Origin: Aquimarina algiphila
GTDB taxonomy: Bacteria; Bacteroidota; Bacteroidia; Flavobacteriales; Flavobacteriaceae
Assembly (NCBI RefSeq): GCF_007489275.1
Contig: NZ_VLNR01000001.1
Span: 108,501 to 172,500, forward strand
DNA length: 64,000 nucleotides
Direction: 5' to 3'
A program made the position numbers and the translations under genes. Positions within the stretch are counted from its first letter, which is position 1, and each line of letters begins with the position of its first letter. A model generated the notes under the pieces. It saw nothing but the letters and a program-made list of their open reading frames with translations. It did no database searches and was not told where the DNA came from. Of the stretch, positions 55,192-63,948 are shown one piece after another.

Positions 55192-55974
55192 CTAATTAGA
55201 GAAATACCCTTTCATAATACCTCTTTGCGAATTTTTAATAAATTCTAACACTTCATCTCGTTCTGGAGTAGCCTCCATTTCAGCTTCTATAATAGCAACT
55301 GCTTGCGAGTTATTATAATTTTGCTGATATAAAATTCTATAGATATTTTGTACTTCTCTTATTTTTTCTGTCGTAAATCCTCTTCTACGTAAACCGATAG
55401 AATTTATTCCAACATAAGACAAAGGCTCTCTTGCTGCTTTAACATATGGTGGTACATCTTTACGCACTAATGATCCTCCTGTAACAAAAGCATGATTTCC
55501 AATACTACAAAACTGTTGTACTGCTGCCATACCTGCCAAAACCACATAATCTCCTACATTAATATGTCCTGCTAATGTACTATTATTAGAAAATATACAG
55601 TTATCACCTACAATACAATCATGAGCAATATGACAATAAGCCATAATCCAACAGTTCTTACCTATTTTGGTTTTCATTCTATCCGCAGTACCTCGATTTA
55701 TAGTAACACATTCGCGAATAGTTGTATTATCTCCGATTTCTGTGATCGTATCCTCATCATTAAACTTTTTATCCTGAGGGGTTGCCGAAATAACCGCTCC
55801 GGGGAAAATGCTACAGTTTTTTCCAATACGTGCACCTTCCATAATAGTAACATTGGAACCTATCCAGGTTCCTTCTCCAATTACTACATTATTATGTATA
55901 GTTGTAAAAGGTTCTATTACAACATTTTTTGCAATTTTTGCTCCTGGATGAACATATGCTAAAGGTTGATTCAT
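55192..55974 (-). CDS. lpxA: UDP-N-acetylglucosamine acyltransferase
   Basis: A 260-residue left-handed beta-helix enzyme that transfers a 3-hydroxyacyl chain from ACP to UDP-GlcNAc, the first step of lipid A. MNQPLAYVHPGAKIAKNVVI, catalytic His in MAYCHIAHDCIVGD (HIAHDC), and C-terminal alpha-helices from about 190. Full length. Confidence 0.96.
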   Translation of the reverse strand: MNQPLAYVHPGAKIAKNVVIEPFTTIHNNVVIGEGTWIGSNVTIMEGARIGKNCSIFPGAVISATPQDKKFNDEDTITEIGDNTTIRECVTINRGTADRMKTKIGKNCWIMAYCHIAHDCIVGDNCIFSNNSTLAGHINVGDYVVLAGMAAVQQFCSIGNHAFVTGGSLVRKDVPPYVKAAREPLSYVGINSIGLRRRGFTTEKIREVQNIYRILYQQNYNNSQAVAIIEAEMEATPERDEVLEFIKNSQRGIMKGYFSN

Positions 55975-55990
55975 CTACTATTATTTATTG

Positions 55991-57394
55991 TTATTTTGAT
56001 TTTACTATTTGTGCCATAAGCTCTGCTTCAGTCACTAATTTACCATTAGCATAAGCAAATGCTTGCATATGACATATACCTCTACGAATTGGAGTAATTA
56101 GCTCCAACTTAAATATTAACGTATCCCCGGGCAATACCTGTTGTTTAAACTTTACTTTATCTATTTTCATAAAATAGGTAAGATAATTTTCAGGATCCGG
56201 AACTGTACTTAGTGCTAAAATACCTCCGGTCTGAGCCATTGCTTCAACCTGAAGTACTCCTGGCATTACTGGTGCTCCAGGAAAATGCCCTTCAAAAAAT
56301 GGTTCATTCATTGTCACATTCTTAAGTCCTACAACATGGCTGTCTGACATCTCAAGAATCCTGTCTATCAATAAAAAAGGAGATCGATGCGGAAGCATTT
56401 CCATAATCTTATTGATATCCATTAATGGTGGCTTATTAAGATCAAATTGAGGAACTTTATTACGTTTCTCTATCTTAATAATCTTAGAAAGTTTTTTTGC
56501 AAACTGTGTGTTCACAAAGTGACCGGGCTTATTAGCTATGATCTTACCTCTTATTCTGGTTCCTATTAATGCTAAATCTCCTATTACATCCAATAATTTA
56601 TGTCGAGCAGCTTCATTTGGATAATGTAAAGTTAAGTTATCCAAAATACCGTTAGGTTTTATAGCGATAGATTCTTTCCCAAAGGCAACTTTAAGTTTCT
56701 CCATGGTACTAGGACTAAGCTCCTTATCAACATAAACAATAGCATTATTTAAATCACCACCTTTTATTAGACCGTGTTCTAACAACATTTCTAACTCATG
56801 TAAAAAACTAAATGTTCTCGCATCAGCTATTTCCTTTTTAAAATCAGAAAGATGTTTTAGAGATGCATTTTGAGTTCCTAGAACTTTAGTACCAAAATCC
56901 ACCATAGTAGTAACCTGGTATTCATCAGAAGGCATTACTATAATTTCACTACCTGATTCTTCATCAACATATGAAATTACATCTTTTACGATATATTCTT
57001 CTCTTTCTGCTTCTTGCTCTACAATACCTGCAGATTCTAAAGCTTCTATAAAAAACTTACTCGAACCATCCATTATTGGTGGTTCTGAAGCATTTAACTC
57101 TATCAAAAGGTTATCAATCTCTAATCCTACACAAGCGGCAAGTACATGTTCTGAAGTCTGGATACTAACTCCATTTTTCTCTAAATTTGTACCTCGTTGT
57201 GTATTTACAACATAATTAGCATCTGCCTCGATGATAGGATTTCCTTCCAAATCAATTCTACAAAATGCATAACCGTGATTTTCGGGAGCGGGTTTAAAGG
57301 TTAATGTTACCTCTTTTCCTGTATGTAAACCTACTCCAGTAAGTATTACCTCCTTTTCAATGGTTCTTTGTTTGCTCATGACAACGTCACTCAT
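55991..57394 (-). CDS. lpxC/fabZ: bifunctional UDP-3-O-acyl-GlcNAc deacetylase/3-hydroxyacyl-ACP dehydratase
   Basis: A 467-residue natural fusion typical of Bacteroidetes. LpxC (about 1-305) begins KQRTIEKEVILTGVGLHTGK and has the zinc motifs TSEHVLAA and DVIGDLALIG. FabZ (about 318-467) has the hot-dog-fold HRSPFLLIDRIL and HFPGAPVMPGVLQVEAMAQT, including the catalytic His and Glu. Overlaps lpxD by 8 bases. It couples lipid A commitment and fatty-acid dehydration in one polypeptide. Confidence 0.97.
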   Translation of the reverse strand: MSDVVMSKQRTIEKEVILTGVGLHTGKEVTLTFKPAPENHGYAFCRIDLEGNPIIEADANYVVNTQRGTNLEKNGVSIQTSEHVLAACVGLEIDNLLIELNASEPPIMDGSSKFFIEALESAGIVEQEAEREEYIVKDVISYVDEESGSEIIVMPSDEYQVTTMVDFGTKVLGTQNASLKHLSDFKKEIADARTFSFLHELEMLLEHGLIKGGDLNNAIVYVDKELSPSTMEKLKVAFGKESIAIKPNGILDNLTLHYPNEAARHKLLDVIGDLALIGTRIRGKIIANKPGHFVNTQFAKKLSKIIKIEKRNKVPQFDLNKPPLMDINKIMEMLPHRSPFLLIDRILEMSDSHVVGLKNVTMNEPFFEGHFPGAPVMPGVLQVEAMAQTGGILALSTVPDPENYLTYFMKIDKVKFKQQVLPGDTLIFKLELITPIRRGICHMQAFAYANGKLVTEAELMAQIVKSK

Positions 57395-58415
57395 TATTAT
57401 TTATCTTTTTCTCTAGTTTGTATACTCTATCTACTATTTTGGGAAGGTTTTTAAAATGCACATAGGATTTATTAAAATCAGAATATCCCAAAGCTGGAGA
57501 TCCCTGAATAGCTTCTCCATCTTTAATATTTCTTCCAATACCGGTTTGAGCCTGTATTCTCACATTGTTACCTATAGTTAAATGCCCTGCAATACCAACT
57601 TGTCCTCCTATTAAACAATGTTTTCCTATTTTGGTTGACCCGGCAATACCGGTTTGCGCTGCAATTGCAGTATGTTCTCCAATTTCTACGTTATGAGCAA
57701 TCTGTATTTGGTTATCTAATTTTACTCCATTATGTATAACTGTAGACCCAAGTGTGGCTCTATCAATTGAGGTACCTGCTCCCACATCTACATTATCTCC
57801 AATAACAACATTACCTGTTTGAGGCACTTTACTATATTCTCCTTTTTCATTTGGTGTAAATCCAAAACCATCGGCTCCTACTATTGCTCCACTATGGATA
57901 ACACAACCATTTCCAATTATAGTCTCAGAATAAACCTTTGCTCCTGCAAAAACAACAGCATTATCTCCAATGGTTACATTATCTCCTATATAAACGTTAG
58001 GGAAAATTTTTGCATTCTTTCCTATTTTAACGTTTTCACCCATATAAGAAAATGCACCAAAATAAATTGCTTCTCCATAAACGGCTGTCTTAGAAATAAA
58101 ACTGGGTTGTTCTATCCCAACTTTATTCATTTTTACCATATTGTAATATTCCAACAATTGAGAAAAAGCTTTATAGGCGTCATCTACTCTTATAAGAGTT
58201 GTTTTTATATTTGATTCTGCTTCAAAGGTTTTATCTACAATAGTAATAGATGCATCAGTAGAATATATGTATTGAGTATATTTAGGGTTTGACAAAAAGG
58301 TTAGTGAGCCTTTTGTTCCTTCCTCTATTTTAGCTAGTTTAGATACTTCAACAGTTTCATCTCCCTCGATTTCTCCGTTTAAAATACCCGCAATTTGTGT
58401 GGCTGTAAAAATCAT
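57387..58415 (-). CDS. lpxD: UDP-3-O-(3-hydroxyacyl)glucosamine N-acyltransferase
   Basis: A 342-residue LpxD. N-terminal domain MIFTATQIAGILNGEIEGDE, beta-helix hexapeptide repeats (about 105-300), catalytic His in DNQIQIAHNVEIGEHTAIAA, C-terminal helix with VYKLEKKI. First gene of the lpxD-lpxC/fabZ-lpxA-efp-lpxD-paralogue-NTF2 cluster. Confidence 0.96.
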   Translation of the reverse strand: MIFTATQIAGILNGEIEGDETVEVSKLAKIEEGTKGSLTFLSNPKYTQYIYSTDASITIVDKTFEAESNIKTTLIRVDDAYKAFSQLLEYYNMVKMNKVGIEQPSFISKTAVYGEAIYFGAFSYMGENVKIGKNAKIFPNVYIGDNVTIGDNAVVFAGAKVYSETIIGNGCVIHSGAIVGADGFGFTPNEKGEYSKVPQTGNVVIGDNVDVGAGTSIDRATLGSTVIHNGVKLDNQIQIAHNVEIGEHTAIAAQTGIAGSTKIGKHCLIGGQVGIAGHLTIGNNVRIQAQTGIGRNIKDGEAIQGSPALGYSDFNKSYVHFKNLPKIVDRVYKLEKKINNNE

Positions 58416-58439
58416 TCTAGCAAAAGTATAAAAAATGTG

Positions 58440-59675
58440 TTAATGTTTATGCTTCGGATAGCACATAAAATATTTGGTAACTGGTTTTGATAAAGCTTCT
58501 AAGTTAAACTGATCAGTAGCTTTTACAATATCAACAATTTTTCTAGATTTGTATAAAACATTGATATTCTGCTTATTTAGATGATATGCTTGGTTTGAAA
58601 TAGCTCCTTCAAATATAAAATAACGTGCTTCTTCATTCGAAATTTTATATTTTTCCTTAAATTTCTTTATATGCTCTTCTTTCTTTTTTTCCTGAAAAGG
58701 CTTCTTTTTAATTTTAATTTTCAAAAGATCACGATCTATAATCATTAAAGATAATGTGCTCAAAACAAAATCATCTGAAGTAGACCATTCTTTCATTGCA
58801 GAAACAATATCATAATCATCTAACCTCGAAAATGTATGTAACACTTCAGAAGTAAAGTTCTCTGATGTGATTTTATTTTTTAAGAAAAAAGTTAAAGGTT
58901 CACTCGCTCTTAGGTCTACTCCTTTATCAACAAGCTCCTTTGCTCTTTTTAAAACTCTAATTAATAAACTCTCTGCAACAAGACTCGTTTTATGAAGATA
59001 TACTTGCCAATACATCAAACGTCTTGCAAGTAAAAACTTCTCAACAGAATAAATTCCTTTTTCTTCTACTACTAAAGCATCATCTACTACAGTTAACATA
59101 GTGATTAAACGCTCACTATTAATATTGCCCTCTGCTACACCAGTATAAAAGCTATCTCTTTTTAAATAATCCAAACGATCCATATCCAATTGTCCAGAAA
59201 TCAATTGATGTAAAAAATCCCGATGATACTCTCCTTTGAAAATTTTTATCGCAAGCGTTAAACTACCGTTAAATTCTTCGTTAATTTCCTCCATAAACAT
59301 CAAGGAAATTGACTCATGATTTACCTCATTTACGATACTATGCTCCATCGCATGAGAAAAAGGACCATGACCAATATCATGTAATAAAATTGCTGCATAT
59401 AACGCTACTTCTTCATCTTCAGAAATGCTAATCCCTTTAAAACGAAGAACTCTCACCGCTTTTTGCATAAGATGCATACAACCTAATGCATGATGAAATC
59501 GAGTATGATGAGCACCAGGATATACTAGATACGATAACCCCATCTGCGATATACGACGTAACCTTTGAAAATACCTATGCTCTATTAGATCAAAAATTAG
59601 TTCATTCGGTATCGTAATAAAACCGTAAATTGGGTCGTTTAATATTTTGAGCTTATTTCTTTTTTTCAAGTTCAT
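58440..59675 (-). CDS. HD-domain phosphohydrolase
   Basis: A protein of 411 residues from the ATG at 59675 (MNLKKRNKLKILNDPIYGFI); a 12-codon upstream extension covers the promoter box and is unlikely. HD motifs: RFHHALGCMHLM, LLHDIGHGPFSHAME, and Asp in SGQLDMDRLDYLKRDSF. This SAMHD1/dGTPase-related family is widespread in Flavobacteriia. Substrate unknown; dNTP hydrolysis is plausible. Confidence 0.88.
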   Translation of the reverse strand: MNLKKRNKLKILNDPIYGFITIPNELIFDLIEHRYFQRLRRISQMGLSYLVYPGAHHTRFHHALGCMHLMQKAVRVLRFKGISISEDEEVALYAAILLHDIGHGPFSHAMEHSIVNEVNHESISLMFMEEINEEFNGSLTLAIKIFKGEYHRDFLHQLISGQLDMDRLDYLKRDSFYTGVAEGNINSERLITMLTVVDDALVVEEKGIYSVEKFLLARRLMYWQVYLHKTSLVAESLLIRVLKRAKELVDKGVDLRASEPLTFFLKNKITSENFTSEVLHTFSRLDDYDIVSAMKEWSTSDDFVLSTLSLMIIDRDLLKIKIKKKPFQEKKKEEHIKKFKEKYKISNEEARYFIFEGAISNQAYHLNKQNINVLYKSRKIVDIVKATDQFNLEALSKPVTKYFMCYPKHKH

Positions 59676-59691
59676 TTTGCCTTTACGGAAG

Positions 59692-59699
59692 CAAATATA
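59692..59699 (-). promoter_or_regulatory. -7 box of the HD-domain gene
   Basis: TATATTTG on the minus strand matches TAnnTTTG, 17 bases upstream of the chosen ATG at 59675, which supports that start. Confidence 0.5.
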
Positions 59700-59813
59700 C
59701 ATATATGACAATCATATACGTATATTTCTAAATGAATTTAAGAGAATCAAGTTTACTATTTGGGGGCAAATAAGCATTCTCACAAGTCAACACATAATTA
59801 AAATTAAAACTAA

Positions 59814-61364
59814 ATGAGTAAAATAAAGATACTTTGGGTAGATGATGAAATTGATTTACTTAAACCACATATATTGTTTTTGGAAAAGAAAAACTATGAA
59901 GTAACAAAATGTCAAAGTGGTACAGAAGCCATTGATATATTGGATGAAGATAACTTTGATATCATTTTTTTAGATGAAAACATGCCTGGACTTTCTGGAA
60001 TAGAAACACTGTCTGAAATCAAAGAAAAAGAAGATGGTATCCCTGTAGTCATGATCACTAAAAGTGAAGAAGAATATATTATGGAGGAAGCTATTGGTAG
60101 TAAAATTGCTGATTACCTTATTAAGCCCGTAAATCCCAATCAAATTCTTTTAAGTCTGAAGAAAAACTTAGACAATTCGCGTTTAGTATCAGAAAAAACC
60201 ACTGCCAATTATCAACAAGAATTTAGAAAAATAGCGATGGATATGGCGATGGTAAATTCTTTTGAAGAGTGGTCAGAATTATATCAAAGATTAATCTATT
60301 GGGAATTACAACTTGAAAACATAGAAGATACTGGGATGTTTGAGATCCTTGAATCTCAAAAAGTAGAAGCTAATTCACAGTTTTGCAAATTTATAGATAA
60401 GAATTACCCAGATTGGTTTAGCGGAAGTAATGATGCCCCCGTAATGTCGCATACATTATTTAAGGAAAAAGTGGTCCCTGAAATAAGTAAAGATCAACCG
60501 ACCTTATTGGTTGTCATTGATAATTTACGTTATGATCAATGGAAAGCTTTTGAACCAACGATAAACAACTATTACAAAAAAGAACAAGAAGATTCTTATT
60601 TTAGTATTTTGCCTACGGCAACTCAATATGCCAGAAACTCTATCTTTTCTGGGCTTATGCCTTCTGAAATGAAAAAGAAACATCCAGATTTATGGCTTGA
60701 CGACACTGACGAAGGAGGAAAAAACATGAATGAAAATGAGTTTTTAACAGCCCAGCTACAACGATTGGGACTTAATATCAAACATGAGTATTATAAAATC
60801 ACAAATGAAAGATCTGGTAAAACTTTAGCTGCAAATTTTAAAGGGTTAAAGGATAATGATCTAACGGTAGTTGTTTACAACTTTGTAGATATGCTCTCTC
60901 ATAGTAAAACCGAAATGGAGGTTATTAAAGAATTAGCATCAAATGATAAATCCTATAGATCACTTACGCAAAGTTGGTTCAAAAATTCGCCTTTACTAGA
61001 AATGATTCAACAAGCACAGCAATTAGGTTTTAAACTTCTTATAACTACAGATCATGGTACTATAAATGTAAAAAATCCATCTAGAGTTATTGGCGATAAA
61101 AATACGAGTCTTAATTTAAGGTACAAGACAGGAAAAAGTCTTACTTATGAAAAAAAGGAAGTTCTGGAAGCTATAAACCCAAAAGATATTCATCTACCTT
61201 CTATTAACATGAGTAGTTCGTTTATTTTTGCAAAAGGAGACTATTTTTTTGCATACCCAAACAATTATAACCACTATGTAAGTTATTATAGGAACACTTA
61301 TCAACATGGAGGAGTTTCTCTAGAAGAAATGATTATTCCTTTTATTGTTTTAAATCCAAGATAA
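59814..61364 (+). CDS. porX: T9SS response regulator PorX
   Basis: A 516-residue response regulator that controls the type IX secretion system in Bacteroidetes, often with histidine kinase PorY. The receiver domain (1-120) has the acidic pocket WVDDE (Asp10, Asp11), the phosphoacceptor Asp54 (FLDENMP) and Lys104 region (LIKPVNP). The rest (about 200-510) is a PglZ/alkaline-phosphatase-like domain (VVIDNLRYDQWKAF, TATQYARNSIFSGLMP, ITTDHGTINV) instead of a DNA-binding domain. Monocistronic. Confidence 0.96.
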   Translation: MSKIKILWVDDEIDLLKPHILFLEKKNYEVTKCQSGTEAIDILDEDNFDIIFLDENMPGLSGIETLSEIKEKEDGIPVVMITKSEEEYIMEEAIGSKIADYLIKPVNPNQILLSLKKNLDNSRLVSEKTTANYQQEFRKIAMDMAMVNSFEEWSELYQRLIYWELQLENIEDTGMFEILESQKVEANSQFCKFIDKNYPDWFSGSNDAPVMSHTLFKEKVVPEISKDQPTLLVVIDNLRYDQWKAFEPTINNYYKKEQEDSYFSILPTATQYARNSIFSGLMPSEMKKKHPDLWLDDTDEGGKNMNENEFLTAQLQRLGLNIKHEYYKITNERSGKTLAANFKGLKDNDLTVVVYNFVDMLSHSKTEMEVIKELASNDKSYRSLTQSWFKNSPLLEMIQQAQQLGFKLLITTDHGTINVKNPSRVIGDKNTSLNLRYKTGKSLTYEKKEVLEAINPKDIHLPSINMSSSFIFAKGDYFFAYPNNYNHYVSYYRNTYQHGGVSLEEMIIPFIVLNPR

Positions 61365-61398
61365 ATACAGAATTTAAGTAAATTTCATTTAGCTAAAG

Positions 61399-61406
61399 TA
61401 TATTTG
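61399..61406 (+). promoter_or_regulatory. -7 box of tsaE
   Basis: TATATTTG matches TAnnTTTG, 38 bases before the tsaE ATG. Confidence 0.45.
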
Positions 61407-61444
61407 TAGTTATTATTTCTAAAGTTAAATTTATCAACATAATA

Positions 61445-61849
61445 ATGACGTTAGTATACACTCTAGAAGATTTACCCGATGTAGCCAAGAAACTAATTTC
61501 GAATATCAAACATAAAATTATCTTGTTTGATGCTTCTATGGGGACCGGAAAAACTACTTTAATCAAAGAGATTTGTAAACAATTAGGCGTACAAGATGTT
61601 ATTTCTAGTCCGACCTACTCTTTGGTAAACGAATATAAAAGTAACAATGGACTGATATATCATTTTGATTTTTACAGAATAGAAAATGAAGAAGAAGCTT
61701 ATCATATTGGGTTTGAAGAATATTTAGATTCTGATGCATGGGTATTTATAGAGTGGCCCGATAAAATTGCTAATTTACTTCCAGAAAATGTATCAAAAGT
61801 TAAGATTGATTTACTTGAAAATCAAAAAAGGAGTTTGTCTTATAATTGA
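61445..61849 (+). CDS. tsaE: tRNA threonylcarbamoyladenosine biosynthesis ATPase
   Basis: A 134-residue P-loop ATPase of the TsaBDE complex for t6A37 tRNA modification. Walker A DASMGTGKTTLIKE, SSPTYSLVNEY, and the acidic YHFDFYRIE and FIEWPDKI motifs. Length typical. 90 bases before the alanine dehydrogenase gene. Confidence 0.95.
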   Translation: MTLVYTLEDLPDVAKKLISNIKHKIILFDASMGTGKTTLIKEICKQLGVQDVISSPTYSLVNEYKSNNGLIYHFDFYRIENEEEAYHIGFEEYLDSDAWVFIEWPDKIANLLPENVSKVKIDLLENQKRSLSYN

Positions 61850-61940
61850 ATACATTTTTGCTTGTTAAATTTTAAATATTTGCTCCAACTTGCTTTCTTG
61901 AGTTTTTTATTCGTAATTTGAGTTAAAGAATTTCACGCAA

Positions 61941-63143
61941 ATGAGTACACCTAAATCTCCTTTTACAAAAGAGCAATTGCTACCACAGGAGGAAATGATC
62001 GAAGTAGCACGCAAAAAAGGAAAACTATTTATAGGTATCCCAAAAGAAACTCACTATCAAGAGAAACGTGTTTGTCTTACTCCTGATGCTGTTGCTGCAT
62101 TGACAGCTCATGGTCATAGAGTTTTATTAGAAACTAATGCTGGAATTGGTGCTAGCTTTTCTGATAGAGATTATAGCGAAGCTGGAGCTGAAATCACTAA
62201 TGACAGAACAAAAGTGTTTGGTTGCCCTATTATTCTTAAGGTAGAACCACCATCTTTGGAAGAACTAGAGCATATAAATCCACAAACCGTATTAATCTCT
62301 GCTTTACAGCTTAAAACTCAATCAAAAGACTATTTTCAAGAACTTGCAAAAAAAAGAATCACAGCATTAGGTTTTGAATTTATTCGTGATGCAGATGGAG
62401 CATATCCAGCCGTTAGGGCATTAAGCGAAATCGCAGGAACTGCTGCAGTTTTAATCGCATCAGAATTAATGAACAGCGTTTCTACTCAAGGCTCTGGATT
62501 AATGATGGGAAATATTAGTGGTGTACCCCCTGTAGAAGTTGTAATTGTGGGAGCAGGTACTGTTGGTGAATTTGCTGCACGTTCTGCAATTGGTCTAGGA
62601 GCTAACGTCAAAATCTTTGATAACTCCATAACTAAACTACGTTGTATACAGACTAACATAGGGAGACCTTTATTTACTTCTACTATTCAACCCAAAAACT
62701 TACTCAAAGCATTACGTCGTTGTGATGTAGTAATTGGAGCTGTAAGAGGAAAGAACAGAGCTCCAATAATTGTTACTGAAACTATGGTAGAACGTATGAA
62801 ACCAGGCTCAGTAATAATTGATGTTAGTATTGATATGGGAGGATGTTTTGAAACCAGTGAGATCACATCACATGATCATCCTACTTTTCAAAAACATGGA
62901 GTAGTTCATTATTGTGTTCCTAATATCCCTTCTCGTTATGCAAGAACATCATCTTTGTCAATAAGCAATATTTTCACCCCTTATCTATTGCAAATAGGAG
63001 ATGAAGGCGGAATAGAAAATGCTGTACGCTTTGATAGAGGATTAAAAAATGGGCTATATTTCTATCACGGAATTTTAACCAGCAAACCCATAGCAGACTG
63101 GTTTGATCTTTCATATCGCGATATCAACTTACTCATTTTATAA
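61941..63143 (+). CDS. ald: alanine dehydrogenase
   Basis: A 400-residue AlaDH/PNT-family enzyme that interconverts alanine and pyruvate with NAD. Substrate-binding domain with IGIPKETHYQEKRVCLTPDA, NAD-binding Rossmann motif VVIVGAGTVGEFAARSAIGLG, and the C-terminal HYCVPNIPSRYARTSS. About 30 N-terminal residues more than the B. subtilis enzyme, a form common in Flavobacteriia. A terminator follows. Confidence 0.92.
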   Translation: MSTPKSPFTKEQLLPQEEMIEVARKKGKLFIGIPKETHYQEKRVCLTPDAVAALTAHGHRVLLETNAGIGASFSDRDYSEAGAEITNDRTKVFGCPIILKVEPPSLEELEHINPQTVLISALQLKTQSKDYFQELAKKRITALGFEFIRDADGAYPAVRALSEIAGTAAVLIASELMNSVSTQGSGLMMGNISGVPPVEVVIVGAGTVGEFAARSAIGLGANVKIFDNSITKLRCIQTNIGRPLFTSTIQPKNLLKALRRCDVVIGAVRGKNRAPIIVTETMVERMKPGSVIIDVSIDMGGCFETSEITSHDHPTFQKHGVVHYCVPNIPSRYARTSSLSISNIFTPYLLQIGDEGGIENAVRFDRGLKNGLYFYHGILTSKPIADWFDLSYRDINLLIL

Positions 63144-63165
63144 AATGTCCTATTACATTTTTTTT
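63142..63165 (+). terminator. ald terminator
   Basis: AAAATGT-CCTATT-ACATTTT followed by T-run; the stem starts at the ald stop codon. Confidence 0.65.
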
Positions 63166-63212
63166 ACTTAAAACTAGTCTTGTTTTTATATCTAAGAATT
63201 CCAAAATTTACT

Positions 63213-63220
63213 TACTTTTG
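63213..63220 (+). promoter_or_regulatory. -7 box upstream of 63245 gene
   Basis: TACTTTTG matches TAnnTTTG and gives a leader of about 20 bases to the ATG at 63245. Confidence 0.5.
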
Positions 63221-63244
63221 GCGTCATAATATTGCTTTTTATTT

Positions 63245-63619
63245 ATGAAACTAGCGCAGCGGTTATTTTATTACTTAGGTGGATTTGCTATAGGTCTTAT
63301 ACTTTTATTTTTCTTTTTGGGAGGAAAAAATGCTTCTTGTGACTATGGCCCTTCTGCCAGAGTTCTTAAAAATATTAGAATTAAAAAACGAGCTTTTTCT
63401 AATGAAGCAATAAACAATATGAGAACCTATCAAATTGATACTGCTGATATATCTCTCCTTTTAACAAAAGGTAATGTTGATTTTTCTAAAAGTAATACAA
63501 AATTAGACTCCTGTAGAACATATTTCATTGAAGGTTCTATTAAAGAACAAAACATACATATGCTAGTTGAAAATTGTGACTCAATAGCAAAGATTAATGT
63601 CCTTAACAAAAGTAATTAA
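63245..63619 (+). CDS. small membrane-anchored DUF4258-like protein
   Basis: A 124-residue protein with one N-terminal membrane helix (about 9-28, YYLGGFAIGLILLFFFLGG) and a small soluble domain (KNIRIKKRAFSNEAINNMRT, LLTKGNVDFSKSNTKLDSCR, YFIEGSI). It resembles DUF4258-type proteins annotated downstream of ald in Flavobacteriia; the assignment is from memory of the pattern and is moderate. Function unknown. Confidence 0.65.
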   Translation: MKLAQRLFYYLGGFAIGLILLFFFLGGKNASCDYGPSARVLKNIRIKKRAFSNEAINNMRTYQIDTADISLLLTKGNVDFSKSNTKLDSCRTYFIEGSIKEQNIHMLVENCDSIAKINVLNKSN

Positions 63620-63680
63620 GTAACAATACTTTTTTACTTTTAATATAGAAAATGTAAAAACTCTCTATACTGACCGGTAT

Positions 63681-63872
63681 TTATTCTATAAAATCACCAA
63701 TAAAAATACCTCCGTTTTTACTTACGTTTATAAAATACAAATCAAATAGTTGTGAAATAGAATCTCTACCTCCCTTAGAAAACCAATACATTGAATCACC
63801 TAAAGAAAAACCAGCTCCAGAAGATATTTCCGAAGAAATAGAACTTCCTCCATAGGAAGAAAATATAATCAA
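63681..63872 (-). pseudogene. fragmentary reading frame, possible 3' remnant of a gene
   Basis: A 63-codon frame with no good start (TTG at 63872, in-frame stop just upstream). The composition (GGA/GGT-rich, ...SISQLFDLYFINVSKNGG) looks coding and it ends in a proper stop, so it may be the 3' end of a gene cut by an insertion at about 63878. No family is recognised and it could be chance. Confidence 0.35.
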
Positions 63873-63948
63873 TACCCGTTGTGCATTTAGAAAAAGTTGC
63901 GCAAACTGCTAAAAGGCAGTAAATTGTAGTTACGACACTATAATTCAT

